The notes: generated by a model from the letters alone, not told the origin. Positions 50,064 through 60,294 are shown, counted from the stretch's first letter. The stretch is 64,000 nt of DNA from Microglena sp. YARC (GCA_022414725.1 CM039464.1:48663598-48727597); one strand, 5' to 3'. Program-made: numbers and translations.

Positions 50064-51659
50064 TTATATTCTGTCATCACCCCTGGGCACGCAACCGATA
50101 TTGAGAGTCAAGAAAGCCAGCAAGGATTGGTTGACGATTGCCCCAGGCCTCACAAACGCATCAAACAACGCCATCGCACGGATAGCCTCGAGCATCTGCT
50201 CGTGCAACACGAGCGTTCCTTCGACGCTGTTGTAGAAACCGGGCGCGAGAATGTAGAACGAGTTCGAAAAAACCTGCGCGTTAGGCCCACCAAGACGAAC
50301 GACTTCGTGACCCTCCTCGTGGTTGATGTAAGCGTTCGCCTGCAAGATTAAAGACATATCATCTTCCGCACCCGACGCAGACGCGGGACGACCATCGAAC
50401 TCCGAGAACCGGACATCGTCCCCCACTACGAACTCGTTCATGTCGAAGAAACGGTTGCACACGATACGGATGTACAACCCATACTGTGTTTCGTAGGACA
50501 AAGATGTCAGTCGCAAGGCGTCAACACTGTTGTTGAACAAGACACCGCTAGGACGTGTTATCAACCCACCGAGCGAACGAAGGGATGCAAGATGGGTATC
50601 GAACGTCTTCCTACCTCGTTCACTTACGGGTTTAAGCATGACGTATCCGCGCCCGTTGGCAGCTCGGAACGAACGGTCAAACACGAGCATGCAAAAACTC
50701 CGACGGATGGCCTCGGAACTCCCGTTGTACATGCCGTCGAACCCCTCAAGGTTCACCAGGACGTAAGGGTACGAAAAGTCGTAGTCGTTAATGTACGGAC
50801 GCGCTGAACTTGCTCGCTTCTCCATAGGAACGATAGCGCTAGACACGGATATCCACGAGATGCCGCGGAAATCCTCACACCCAAACCCTGTCACACGCGA
50901 ACCGAAGCGGAAGCCGTGAGGGTGCGCCTCAACGTCCCTATCAACACCATTGAGACCAACACTCCAATACACATCACCCACATGGTGGGTCACAGAGGGA
51001 AGCAACGCAGAAGAAGGCAAAGCAAACGCATGATCAGTTAGATTGTGATCAGTTAAATTGTGATCAGTTAGATTGTGATCAGTTAGATTGTGATCGTTTA
51101 CATTATGATCAGGAGCAGCGGTCACTGATGTACACGTAAGACGGTCTCTTACAAGATCCTCTACACGGCGATCGAATTCCTCGTTTGATATATGAGGGAC
51201 TTCCTCTCCGTCCCAACGAAGATCAGGTCCGTCATCGTTGGTGTTACTACGAGAGGTCGTGTTGTAAGAGGATGATGAATCGACAAAGTTGGCCATGACC
51301 GTGTCACGGTCCTCCGCGCAAAATCTAGAGAGCGTGCTCTGGGGGCGAGGGGGCGCATCTTCCAATCCCGGCAAACGTGGTCGGGACTGCTGTTGAAGAA
51401 CGTCCCTTTCGCGACGAATGAATATAGGGTCGTTGTTGCTCTTATTTTCGATACAGGATTTAGATGTCGGGGGGATTTCTTCCTCATCCATCTTCATCAT
51501 GTCCCGCATGAGATTTAACGCTATATTGTTCTTATCGCGCAAGGAGAGCGAGTCGCTATCGCTCCGCTTCTCCACCCCCTGCATGAACATGAAAAGTTTT
51601 TGGCGAATGCGGAGAATATCGTTCGCACCCTGGAAGATAATGTTGTGTCGCTCCTTCAT
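50064..51659 (-). CDS. Conserved giant-virus virion-type protein, 531 aa
   Basis: This is an intact frame and the best-preserved large gene of the viral block. The N-terminal 230 aa are polar and disordered with a short repeat (four copies of NDHNLTD or similar, 51035-51110). The C-terminal 300 aa form a beta-rich domain: PYVLVNLEGFDGMYNGSS, NGRGYVMLKPVSERGRKTF, LASLRSLGGLITRPSGVLFN, FVVGDDVRF, then INHEEGHEVVRLG and FYILAPGFYNS. This order (GRGYV...P, LA-L--L......G-LFN-S-D, F--GD-V, N---GH-V) is the pattern of a structural protein family I know from many Nucleocytoviricota genomes. It is probably a minor capsid or internal virion protein; no function is proven. Confidence 0.65.
   Translation of the reverse strand: MKERHNIIFQGANDILRIRQKLFMFMQGVEKRSDSDSLSLRDKNNIALNLMRDMMKMDEEEIPPTSKSCIENKSNNDPIFIRRERDVLQQQSRPRLPGLEDAPPRPQSTLSRFCAEDRDTVMANFVDSSSSYNTTSRSNTNDDGPDLRWDGEEVPHISNEEFDRRVEDLVRDRLTCTSVTAAPDHNVNDHNLTDHNLTDHNLTDHNLTDHAFALPSSALLPSVTHHVGDVYWSVGLNGVDRDVEAHPHGFRFGSRVTGFGCEDFRGISWISVSSAIVPMEKRASSARPYINDYDFSYPYVLVNLEGFDGMYNGSSEAIRRSFCMLVFDRSFRAANGRGYVMLKPVSERGRKTFDTHLASLRSLGGLITRPSGVLFNNSVDALRLTSLSYETQYGLYIRIVCNRFFDMNEFVVGDDVRFSEFDGRPASASGAEDDMSLILQANAYINHEEGHEVVRLGGPNAQVFSNSFYILAPGFYNSVEGTLVLHEQMLEAIRAMALFDAFVRPGAIVNQSLLAFLTLNIGCVPRGDDRI
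51035..51110. repeat. 21-bp repeats within the structural-type gene
   Basis: Four or five copies of TGATCAGTTAGATTG or a close variant are spaced by 21 bp and encode the NLTDH repeats. Confidence 0.8.
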
Positions 51660-51876
51660 GTAGACGTGAAAGGCTGCCTCCCAGGTCTTGACGTTCTCAA
51701 GTGAAATGAAGACGGATGGCTGAGTTTTTTATCCCATACTGAATCAGCAAAGTGACACAATATTTGAATTGTCACAACACGTCCAATAATGGTTGCCAAT
51801 ATTTATTTACGAGACAACCTCACGCATCATAAAATAAAAAATAACAATTTATAGGGAAGAATCTCAAATATCGAAC

Positions 51877-52221
51877 ATGTCTGACATCATCATCAACAAC
51901 CAAAACAACAACAACAACAACAATGGACTGTGCTCCCAGGGGTGGGTCGTGATCGTGGCATTGGTCATATTTCACATCACCATCATTGTGACAAGCTTGA
52001 TGCGCAACAGCTTCAACATCATGTCGGCGCTGATGTTGCTTCTGTCAATCGCGATCACAGCGCTTGTGGTCTATGACATTCAGTGCCTAGAGTCCGGAGG
52101 ATGTACAGTTTGGAGTTGGATACGAACTATATTAATCGTCTTAACTATGGTATTGTCGACGCTAATTGTGATAATGGTGGGAGACAAGGACAAGGAAAAC
52201 AAAACAAAGAAAAAAAGCTAG
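51877..52221 (+). CDS. Three-helix membrane protein, viral type
   Basis: This is 114 aa with an Asn-run N-terminus, then helices WVVIVALVIFHITIIVTSL, IMSALMLLLSIAITALVVY and TILIVLTMVLSTLIVIMV. Between helices 2 and 3 is IQCLESGGCTVWSWIRT, a C----G-C--WSWI motif I associate with small membrane proteins of algal giant viruses. The frame is intact, with a Lys-rich C-terminal tail (KDKENKTKKKS). It ends just before the Fanzor remnants. Confidence 0.6.
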   Translation: MSDIIINNQNNNNNNNGLCSQGWVVIVALVIFHITIIVTSLMRNSFNIMSALMLLLSIAITALVVYDIQCLESGGCTVWSWIRTILIVLTMVLSTLIVIMVGDKDKENKTKKKS

Positions 52222-52289
52222 TGGGTAGCGACGGACTTAAACACGTGCTTACACTCGACGTGGATATTACAGAGAGCCCCTATCGACTG

Positions 52290-52502
52290 TACTACAACGT
52301 TTGAGAAGCAGAAGACGGTGGTGAAGAACGTCAAGGTCCACAACGTACTGCAATGTCGTAACAGTGTCAAAAGCGCATCAAATGTGCGCTGTGGTGCAAC
52401 CTGGAACCGAGACGTGAACGCTTCCAAGAACCTTCTTTTGCTTCTGACGACATGGATGGAAGGAGAGCGACCGGTGGCATTCTGCTGGACGGGAGCTGAC
52501 AA
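52290..52502 (+). pseudogene. Fanzor C-terminal fragment, copy 3
   Basis: Nucleotides from TTTGAGAAGCAGAAGACGGT onward match 16506-16700 closely. They encode VHNVLQCRNSV and TWNRDVNASKNLLLLLTTW, that is the second zinc half and the RuvC-III Asp of the 14.7-16.8 kb Fanzor. Everything upstream is missing. The match breaks off near 52500, where a different TnpB-like C-terminus begins. Confidence 0.7.
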
Positions 52503-52762
52503 CCAAGGCTGCCCGTCAGATGCTGACTTTGAGCCACTCTGTGTTGTTCAATCGGCTGAAGGAGAAGTGTGCAGAGTACGGGACAGTGTTCTTGCATGTG
52601 CTTGAGCATTACACAAGTCAGACATGCCCTATGTGCGGTTGCTTGAACAAGTGTGGAGAGACATACACCTGCAAGAACTGTCAATTCACCTGCGACAGAG
52701 ACATTGTGGGGGCAGCTGGCATCTTCCTGAAGGCAGTTCGAACAGAAAATCCATGTTCGTAA
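52503..52762 (+). pseudogene. Second TnpB/Fanzor-like C-terminal fragment
   Basis: The sequence reads LFNRLKEKCAEYGTVFLHVL, then EHYTSQTCPMCGCLNKC, TYTCKNCQFTCDRDIVGAAG and IFLKAVR. This is the TnpB-type end: catalytic Glu before the TS--C (EHYTSQTC), a four-Cys zinc ribbon (C-x2-C...C-x2-C) and the RuvC-III Asp in DRDIVGA. It belongs to a different TnpB/Fanzor lineage from the WNRDVNAA type directly upstream. Only the end of the protein is left. It is followed by a repeat also found at 61598. Confidence 0.7.
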
Positions 52763-52819
52763 AGGACAGCAGATGTGGGGAGTTGACCCCTATGATACCC
52801 CTATGGAGAATTCATTGTC

Positions 52820-52882
52820 TTTCTTACTACATGTCCCCCGGATGTGTAGTTCGAGGATATACGGGTAGCTAAAATTCAACGG
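52820..52882 (+). repeat. Element-end repeat shared with 61596-61678
   Basis: TCTTACTACATGTCCCCCGG, then GGATATACGGGTAGCTAAAA and TTCAAC recur at 61596-61678 with two short insertions there. It lies directly after the second TnpB-like fragment and probably is the 3' end of that mobile unit. Confidence 0.65.
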
Positions 52883-52912
52883 CACAAATTGATGTTTCTG
52901 TATACACTTTTA

Positions 52913-53197
52913 TTATCGCATGCCGCCTCCGGGGAAGCCGACAAGGTTGGCACCGATTCCGAAACCGGCACCAGTACGGACACTAGATCCAACGGCGGGG
53001 GCGAACAGGTCCAAAACGGCGAACGTGGCGGCACCGACCAAAGAAATCATCATCAGATCCTTAGGTGGAAGCTTGGTGTTGGGGATGAAGTAGGCTGCGA
53101 CAGCAACCATCAATCCCTCGAAAATGTACTTAAGGAAACGAATGAGAATCTCGGATGCATCGAAGGAAACACCAGATGCCTAAGCGGAATTGTACAT
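52913..53197 (-). CDS. Small conserved-type viral membrane protein with in-frame TAG
   Basis: The main body is EILIRFLKYIFEGLMVAVAA, then LMMISLVGAATFAVLDLFAP and RTGAGFGIGANLVGFPGG, a pattern (F-ILD-FAP...R-GAGFGIG--LVGFP) that I know from small structural membrane proteins of many giant viruses. The likely original start is the ATG at 53197, reading MYNSA, then TAG at 53182-53180, then ASGVSFDASE in the same frame. The next usable ATG (53113) would delete the conserved N-terminal helix. This is the shortest and clearest case of the in-frame TAG pattern. Confidence 0.65.
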
Positions 53198-53252
53198 TTT
53201 GTTGCTAGGTATATAACATCATGGGTAGAAAAAAAATGCGAGCAAATTATTT

Positions 53253-55050
53253 TCATTCGGTCGGTGACAACAACACATCCATCACTCTCTCAAACGATGC
53301 GATGTCGTAATCGATGTCACAAACAGTCCCCGATAACAAATACACCAACCTAATACGCTTGCGGTCGTCACCATGCATCCACGCATACAAAGCTGTCTGC
53401 AATATGTGAACAAGTTGCAAGTCACCACTCGTGCACTTCAACTCATATAACGAATCCTCAGTCACTACATCTGCCTCGCCATAAACATGGCACGCCTTAG
53501 CAATGAACTCGCGTCGAAGAGGAACCTCAAACCTCGGCACCGCGCCACCGCAACTAATGAGGAGGTTGGGTGCGCAAATCCCAGCTCCGCGCATGACCTC
53601 AAGAGAGGACTCAACAACTGCTTCGTCCAACCAGTCAAAGTGAGTAATCTGCTTCGCTCGATAAAAGTACTGAGATGCAGAAGACTGGTGCAGTGTAGCC
53701 GCGCACAGGAAATCAGACACACTAGGATCGCAACCAGAAGCTAGACGCGATACAAGAGCATCCCGCAAAGTCTCGCAATATTTCGAACTGCTCATGTTGA
53801 GAGTCGGGAGCATGTCAAGCAGCTGCGACCTCCCTGTAACACGGTATTCCAAGATTGCCGGGATTGCGATGCCGTTAAGATCAGCCACGTATTCCGCATA
53901 AGGCCCCCTAGTTCGCACAGTACTGCAAAATGCCGGAGCACGCACACCAATGTCATGTACACGCCACGTCAGATGTGCACTAGCTCGCTTTATCGTCTGG
54001 AAGGGAAGGTGCTCGAGTAGCGAACACACTCCGCGCTCATTAGGACGGGTATCTGCATCATCATTGGTATCGTCGGGAGTCACTTCTTTTTTAGATGCGG
54101 AGGCAGGGGGGCAACCCTGCAATGTTGCTGTTTCGAGAAGCGCGTTTGCATCCATGTAAGGAGCAAGACGAGATCTCATGCTGTGAACCACGACCAGCTC
54201 GCGCTTCGCCCGTGTCAGACTGACGTATACCGGGTTGGGACAGTCCACAGTCAATGAGAGCGGCGCAGCATGATGCATCCGCTGGAAGAAGGTCATGTAA
54301 GACTCTTCTGTACCTCCCAAGACGACCACTGCTTCGCGCTCTGTACCCTTGCTCCCGTGGAATGTCATGAAGGCCAACTTCCCACGCAGCACCTGCTCTT
54401 TCAAGGAGCACTCCTCGAAGACGTCATTAACACTCAGAGGGACGTTGCGCTCCAGCAGCCGCTTCTCCAGGAGACGCAGGGGGGACTTGCCTCGCCCTTT
54501 CTTTACACTCGGAGAAAGAACCATGATCTGATCGGGTCGGTACCGGGTTAGGAGGTCGAATACGACTGACGTTGGCGAGACGTCGAACACATTGCAACTC
54601 ATAAACTGCGGACACAACGTCGTTGACGACGGCACGTGACCTGCCACAAGGACATCTTCACCCTTGAGGAACACCTCGTTAACAAAACGAACCATCATGG
54701 GCGCGGTTAGACGCCATGTCGTCTGCAAGGTGTGCTGTCTCCACCCACGGACACCCAAAATTTCTGGGGGCAGCAACGAGTCGCATTCGGTGAGGAACCT
54801 CGGACTGGCTCCCTTGTACTCGTAGATGGACTGTCTAGGGTCGCCGATGAAAAGGAACTGAGGCGGTCGGTGGCACAGGCGCGCGATCATGACGATGATT
54901 TTCCAATAAAGAGGGTTGATGTGTTGTGCTTCATCTACGACAACAAGTCTAAATGACAGCGCGCTACGCAAGCGTCCATTGTTAGCATTAATAGAATCTA
55001 CCATCGTGTCAACTCGTCGGTAAGTTTTGCTGTACTGAACCATTCTTGTT
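53253..55050 (-). pseudogene. UvrD-type SF1 helicase fused to PD-(D/E)XK nuclease, N-terminus missing
   Basis: Motif II is FRLVVVDEAQHINPLYW, motif III is FLFIGDPRQSIYEYKGASP, motif V is LAFMTFHGSKGTEREAVVV and motif VI is YVSLTRAKRELVVVHS, all UvrD-like. The last 100 aa carry a RecB/Cas4-type nuclease core: YGEADVVTEDSLYELKCTS (D...E-x-K), then LVHILQTALYAWMHG (the Q---Y motif). Fusions of this kind act in DNA end processing and recombination. The coding signal begins only about 25 aa before motif II, so motif I (Walker A) and everything ahead of it are absent. Beyond 55050 the sequence is repetitive and non-coding. This is where the viral block ends. Confidence 0.8.
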
Positions 55051-55330
55051 TCAAGAGAAAAAACTCTTGATTCACCCCTCTTAAGTAATTCGGGCGCCAA
55101 GAGGCAATTTGCTTGAAAAATGCCCTCTTGAATCCCTCTTATTTAAGAGGTTAATCAAGAGTTGTCTTGTACGTCTATTGATTCAAGGTCACTTGTTGAA
55201 TTCTTGTTTCAGTGTAGAATCAATAGGTTGCCTTGTATGTGTCTTGAATCAAGATTACTTGCTGCTCTTAAATAATTCGAGCGCCAAGAGGCATTTTGCT
55301 TGAAAGCAGCTTGCTTGTATCCATTGATTC
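55045..55330. repeat. Repeat at the right edge of the viral block
   Basis: CGCCAAGAGGCAATTTGCTT at 55093 recurs as CGCCAAGAGGCATTTTGCTT near 55273. Variants of CTTGTTTCA and CTTGAATCAAG-type words alternate between them. The sequence is AT-rich with no coding signal and marks the change from viral to host-like DNA. Confidence 0.6.
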
Positions 55331-55885
55331 ATGATGATTTGCTCTAGGGGAGGACTTGGGAGATAGGGTTTGGAAGGCAGTTTTATTTTTACATTTAACT
55401 AACCAGTAGCAAAGTGAAGTCGCGGACTCAGCAGCAAAATAAACCCAAACCCATCCAAACCCAACTTCCTAATAACCAAACCCAACTTCAACCTAACCTC
55501 CTAAGAAGACAAACTGATGAGCTCTGACTAGCTATCTAGTCTGTCTTCTGCCCCTGTCCCCCCCCTGCCACCCCGACTGGCTAGTCTAGCCAAGCTACTA
55601 TTATATTATGAGTGACCAGCAGCAGTGACCAGCAGCAAGACCAGTGCCATCATCAGGCTTCTTGATCTTGTCCCTCTACTCATCCCTGCATGCTGATGAC
55701 TTGCTCCTTCTCCACCATGTCGCAATCATATGATATGCGGAAGTCACTGCCTGCTGGAACTGCAGCAGCATGAAAGGAAGGACGTGGAGTTAGAAGATTA
55801 TTAGTTGCTTGACCAAGCACAAGCCAGTTGGACAATCAACGAATCAGCAATCAAGAAAGCGAGCAAGCATTCACGTGGTATTAAT
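55331..55885. other. No gene seen
   Basis: The composition is mixed, with short AACCCAAAC-type words at 55440-55500 and AGCAGTGACC duplications at about 55610-55640. I see no convincing coding frame or structured RNA. Confidence 0.5.
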
Positions 55886-55889
55886 TACG

Positions 55890-56645
55890 AAGATGAGACA
55901 GATAGATGGTGCAGCATATAAGACACATGGTGCAGCATACAAGACAGATTGTGCACCACACAAGACATATGGTGCAACGTACAAGACAAATGGTGCAGCG
56001 TACAAGACACATGGTGCAGCGTACAAGACAGATGGTGCAGCATACAAGACAGATGGTGCAGCATACAAGACAGATGGTGCAGCATACAAGACATACAGTG
56101 CAGCGTACAAGACAGATGGTGCAGCATACAAGACAGATGGTGCAGCATACAATACAGATTGTGCACCACACAAGACATATGGTGCAACGTACAAGACAAA
56201 TGGTGCAGCGTACAAGACACATGGTGCAGCGTACAAGACAGATGGTGCAGCATACAAGACAGATGGTGCAGCATACAAGACAGATGGTGCAGCATACAAG
56301 ACATACGGTGCAGCGTACGAGACAGATGGTGCAGCATATAAGACACATGGTCCAGCATACAATACAGATTGTGCAGCATACAAGACATATGGTGCAACGT
56401 ACAAGACAAATGGTGCAGCGTACAAGACACATGGTGAGCATACAAGACAGATGGAGCAGCATACACGACACATGGTGCAGCATTCGAGACACACGGTGCA
56501 GCAAGGCAAATCATGCTGCATACAAGCCAAATGGTGCAGCATACACGACAAATGGTGCAGCGTACAAGACAGATGGTTCAACCTACACGACAAATGGTGC
56601 AGCGTACATGACATATGGTACAGCATACAAGACAGATGGTTCAGA
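55890..56645. repeat. 21-bp tandem array
   Basis: About 35 copies of GGTGCAGCATACAAGACAGAT and variants are present. All six frames stay open because the unit lacks stops, giving YKTDGAA-type heptads on one frame. A longer block of about 250 bp is itself duplicated (55940-56160 and 56160-56400). I see no start or non-repeat domain to make it a gene. Confidence 0.9.
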
Positions 56646-56699
56646 TCTACTCACATGTGTTGGTTATATAACAACATATTGCCACTGTGTAGCCTAGTC

Positions 56700-57150
56700 A
56701 GGGGAAACTGCAGGCAGGCATTTGTCAATCATGGAGGTACATAGGCATGCATGCAGGTGTGAAGCAGGCAGGCAGCAAGGAGGTGGACCAGGTTGCAGCA
56801 ACCGAGCAAGCGGCTGAGCCGCAGGTTCGGCGTCTGAGTCATGGATTGCTTGAAAGGCAAGAAAGGACCAGCAGCGATTCAAACCTTCGACTTTCAAACC
56901 TTCGCAACTACCTGCGGAATTCGAATCCTCCCTCTCCATCCGCAACACTCAATTGCAACACTCAATCGGCTTGCCTGAAAGCATAACATTCGCCCAAGTA
57001 AAGCTGTGTACTAATCGACGAATTGAATATGGTCCAGCAGGTAGCATGGTTGAAGACAGCGGCTCAGTGCAGGAGTAAAGCAATAGTGGTTTGGTTCAGT
57101 GATGCGAAGCATTGTTTAGAAGGCGCACGCAATCGTCTGCCATTTCGCAG
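56700..57150. other. No confident gene
   Basis: The stretch contains short GCAGGCAGGCA runs (56710-56775) and a moderately protein-like plus frame (RRLSHGLLERQERTSSDSN) without supporting features. Confidence 0.4.
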
Positions 57151-57189
57151 ATCTAGATGGTGCCTTCTTGGAAATTTGAACGACGAGGA

Positions 57190-57222
57190 GGGTTGGGGGT
57201 TGGGGGGGGGGGGGGGCGGGGT

Positions 57223-57253
<31 letters not shown>

Positions 57254-57372
57254 GGGGGGGGGGGCGGAGGTTTTGCCGCGACAAATTGAATAGCCGATCT
57301 AAGTTGACAGCTAGGACGCAGGAGGGTTGGGTTGGTTGGGTTGGGTTGGGGGGGGGGGGGGGGGGGGGGCGT
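57190..57372. repeat. Poly-G and G-rich runs
   Basis: Two long G tracts (about 57236-57264 and 57347-57369) and GGGTTGGGTTGG words make a strong quadruplex-forming, assembly-prone stretch. Run lengths should not be trusted. Confidence 0.9.
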
Positions 57373-57399
57373 GGTAATCCTATCATCCTACTGTGTCGG

Positions 57400-58345
57400 A
57401 CTCTTTCCAAACTCTTTCTCTATTCTTTTCGCTTTCGCCCCCTCTGAAACCCAGTGTCCTGGGGTTGAACAATACCGGGCACCTCCGCACTCTTGTCCAT
57501 AGCTCATAATAATTGTTATTTAACCACATGCACAGTCTGAGGTCAAACCATTGAGGCCTTGGGAATTCATAACCCAAGATTATGTCCTCCGTCGTGCCTG
57601 CCCAGCAGGGGTGGAACCCATGCTAAATAATCCTGTCATTCGACGATGTCGAATTCTGTCCAAACTCTTGCTCTTCTCTTTTCATCTTGGCCATAGCTCA
57701 TAATAATTATTATTTAACTACATGCACAGTCTGACATCGAACTATTGAGGCCTTGGGAAGTCATAACCCAATATTATGCCCTAGTGCCTGCCCAGCAGGA
57801 GTGTAACCCACGCTAAATAATCCTGTCATTCGACAGTGTCAAATTCTTTCCAAACTCTTTATCTTCTCTTTTTCCTCTTGGCCATAGCCACCAGATGGAA
57901 CGACAATCAATGAACGGGGTTGCACGTTTTGTCAATCCATCCATGAATCCATGGACATGGATTACGTTCTAAGTTTATTATAGTATAGGTAGGAGCAAAT
58001 GTACATAGTTCTTACTCTCAATTATGTAACTGGTAAAGCTTACAATTATTGTTAGCGTTTTGGGAAAGGTTGTTGACGGGGAATAAATGCCATAGGGCTC
58101 GTATTGACACCACTGCTGCATAACTCTCTAACCCCATACGTGAATCTAATTAATTAAAACTAATGAACGAATTTAATTAGCCGGGCTGGGAGGCACCAAG
58201 GACCACCTGGTTCGAATAATGCATTAACGTTTTGGGAAAGGTTGCTAACGGGGGATAAATGCCATGGGGCTCGTATTGACACCACTGCCGCATAAGTCTC
58301 TACTTACTACTAACCCCATACGTGAATCTAATTTTATGAGGGGGG
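57400..58345. repeat. Two sets of long direct repeats, no gene
   Basis: Set 1 has units of about 190 bp at 57488-57675 and 57690-57865 sharing GCCATAGCTCATAATAATT and TGCCTGCCCAGCAGG. Set 2 has units at 58047-58155 and 58225-58340 sharing CGTTTTGGGAAAGGTTG and GGCTCGTATTGACACCACTG. From 58345 to 59200 I see neither repeats nor genes. Confidence 0.75.
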
Positions 58346-59209
58346 CTGGGAGACAGGAAGCACGCACTGCCTGGTTGGATTAATAAATTGTCGAACTTGG
58401 AAAGGGAGACAACGAAAGAGAAGCAAGAGCAACATTGAATTCCGAGACTAGTTACAATGGGAAATGAGCACCTATGAGATAATCCTAAACATAAACGATG
58501 GACAAGTTAGCCCTAACTACCCTTAATAAAGTTAAGGGCGGGGAGGACCGACTGACGTGTGTTGATGACCAGAAGGTCACTTTGTACGTAGTTCGTCTTT
58601 ACTACCGTAACGCATAACTTAAACCTAATTTGAAACAAAATATTCACACGTGATCCTTGTCAAAGAAACCATTATATTCCATATTGACAACATGGAATAT
58701 ATTCACCACACTCGGGTGGGTCTAATAATAAATTAGCATACACGAACAAAATTCAGTCACGACTACAACTATTGAGAGGGAAAAAAACTTGAATCCCAAT
58801 GATAAGCCCCTATGGCAAACCACCAATTTATTAGGACTCAAGGAAAAACCTCGGGATCAGGGTTGATTTTTGACTATCAACTTTATGGTAACCAAGTAAG
58901 GGCAATCATGACCTCTAATAGGGCAACGACTGCTTAGCCCCTTAACTTGGACCTGACCGTCTACTAAGTGACTGAATCATATGATACCAAATTGGTAACA
59001 TATGCGTAACACATAAAAAACACCCCAAAAGATGTCAGCGTAGTCCTCAGAAGAGGTAGCTCCGAATGTCTCGCTCCCTAGCTTGCGGGAGTACACGGCA
59101 CAGTGTACCACCTCGGTCGGCCTGACGTACTCGACAGCCAACTTTCCACACCTGCGTGGTTGACAAAACATTCCAGATTAAAAACATAAATATAAGACGA
59201 TAAAAAGCA

Positions 59210-59665
59210 TAGACACAAACATATAACATATGCATAAACATAAACATATGACATAAGCATAAACATATAACATAAGCATATAACATAAACATAAGCATTA
59301 ACATATAACATAAACATAAGCATATAACATAAGCATATAATATAAACATATAACATAAACATAAGCATAAACATATAACATAAGCATAAACATATAACAT
59401 ATGCATAAACATATAACACAAGCATAAACATATAACATAAGCATAAACATATAACATAAGCATATAACATAAACATAAGCATATAACATATAACATATGC
59501 ATAAACATTTAACACAAGCATAACATATAACATAAGCATACACATATAACATATGCATAAACATAAGCATAAACATAAGCATATAACATAAACATATAAC
59601 ATAAGCATATAACATAAACATAAAAACATAAACATAAGACGATAAAAAGCACATATAACATGAAC
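59210..59665. repeat. AT-rich microsatellite
   Basis: It consists of irregular 6-12-bp words based on CATAAACATATAACATAAG. The long open frames on the minus strand (Tyr/Met/Cys-rich) are by-products of the repeat. Confidence 0.9.
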
Positions 59666-59829
59666 AACATAAATATACTTACAATCGTAAGTTCATAACT
59701 CCGTGCATGTAGCCAGGGGGCTGACGTAGATTCGCCTAGGGTACATGAGCCGATGAGTCTGGTGCATTTCCGCCGTGTGTTCCACGTGGTCCGGGTTGAG
59801 TCATTGACGACATCCCATGCGGTGTCAGA

Positions 59830-60125
59830 TGGACAATGAGAAGGAGGCAACAGGTTTCCGCCGTTTGCATGTGGAGTCAGATGGACGAGGAGGAGGAGGC
59901 GACATGTTTCCGCCGTTTGCATGTGGAGTCAGATGGACGAGGAGGAGGAGGCGACATGTTTCCGCCGTTTGCATGTGGAGTCAGATGGACGAGGAGGAGG
60001 AGGCTACAGCTTTCCGCCGTTTGCATGTGGAGTCAGATAGACGAGGAGGAGGAGGCTACAGCTTTCCGCCGTTTGCATGTGGAGTCAGATGGACGAGGAG
60101 GAGGAGGCGACATGTTTCCGCCATT
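59830..60125. repeat. 51-bp tandem repeat, about five copies
   Basis: Units contain TTTCCGCCGTTTGCATGTGG, then AGTCAGATGGACGAGG. It lies next to the GC-palindrome repeat at 60150. Confidence 0.9.
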
Positions 60126-60149
60126 TTGACAGCTATTTTGAGTGTCCGC

Positions 60150-60235
60150 AGCTGAATCCCTCTGCGCCGCTCCGCGGTGCCCGCCCCCCCCCTTCATAAA
60201 ACAAACAGGGTTGTCAAGCAGATTCCTGCTTGAGA
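60150..60235 (+). repeat. GC-palindrome repeat, left copy of an inverted pair
   Basis: GCGCCGCTCCGCGGTGCCCG, then TTCATAAAACAAACAGG and GTCAAGCAGATTCCTGCTTG. The inverted partner lies at 63281-63355. The end itself contains an AAGCAG...CTGCTT hairpin. Confidence 0.65.
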
Positions 60236-60294
60236 CCATGCGGTCCATTCGTTCGTTCGTGACCAAAGGCATGACATGGTACGCCGGGAATGTC

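Noticed and set aside
35344..53182. General reassignment of TAG to Gln
   Set aside because: If TAG were a normal Gln codon many more would be expected in 10 kb of intact viral frames; several large genes have none. It is kept only as one option for four sites.
55871..56744. Cys/Leu-rich and Gln-rich frames over the 55.9-kb array
   Set aside because: All six frames are open because of the 21-bp unit; there is no non-repeat domain.
57153..57447. Polyproline and polyglycine proteins around the G tracts
   Set aside because: They are translations of homopolymer runs whose length is not reliable.
59047..59654. Membrane-like Met/Tyr/Leu/Cys-rich proteins
   Set aside because: They arise from the CATAAACATATAA microsatellite read in any frame.
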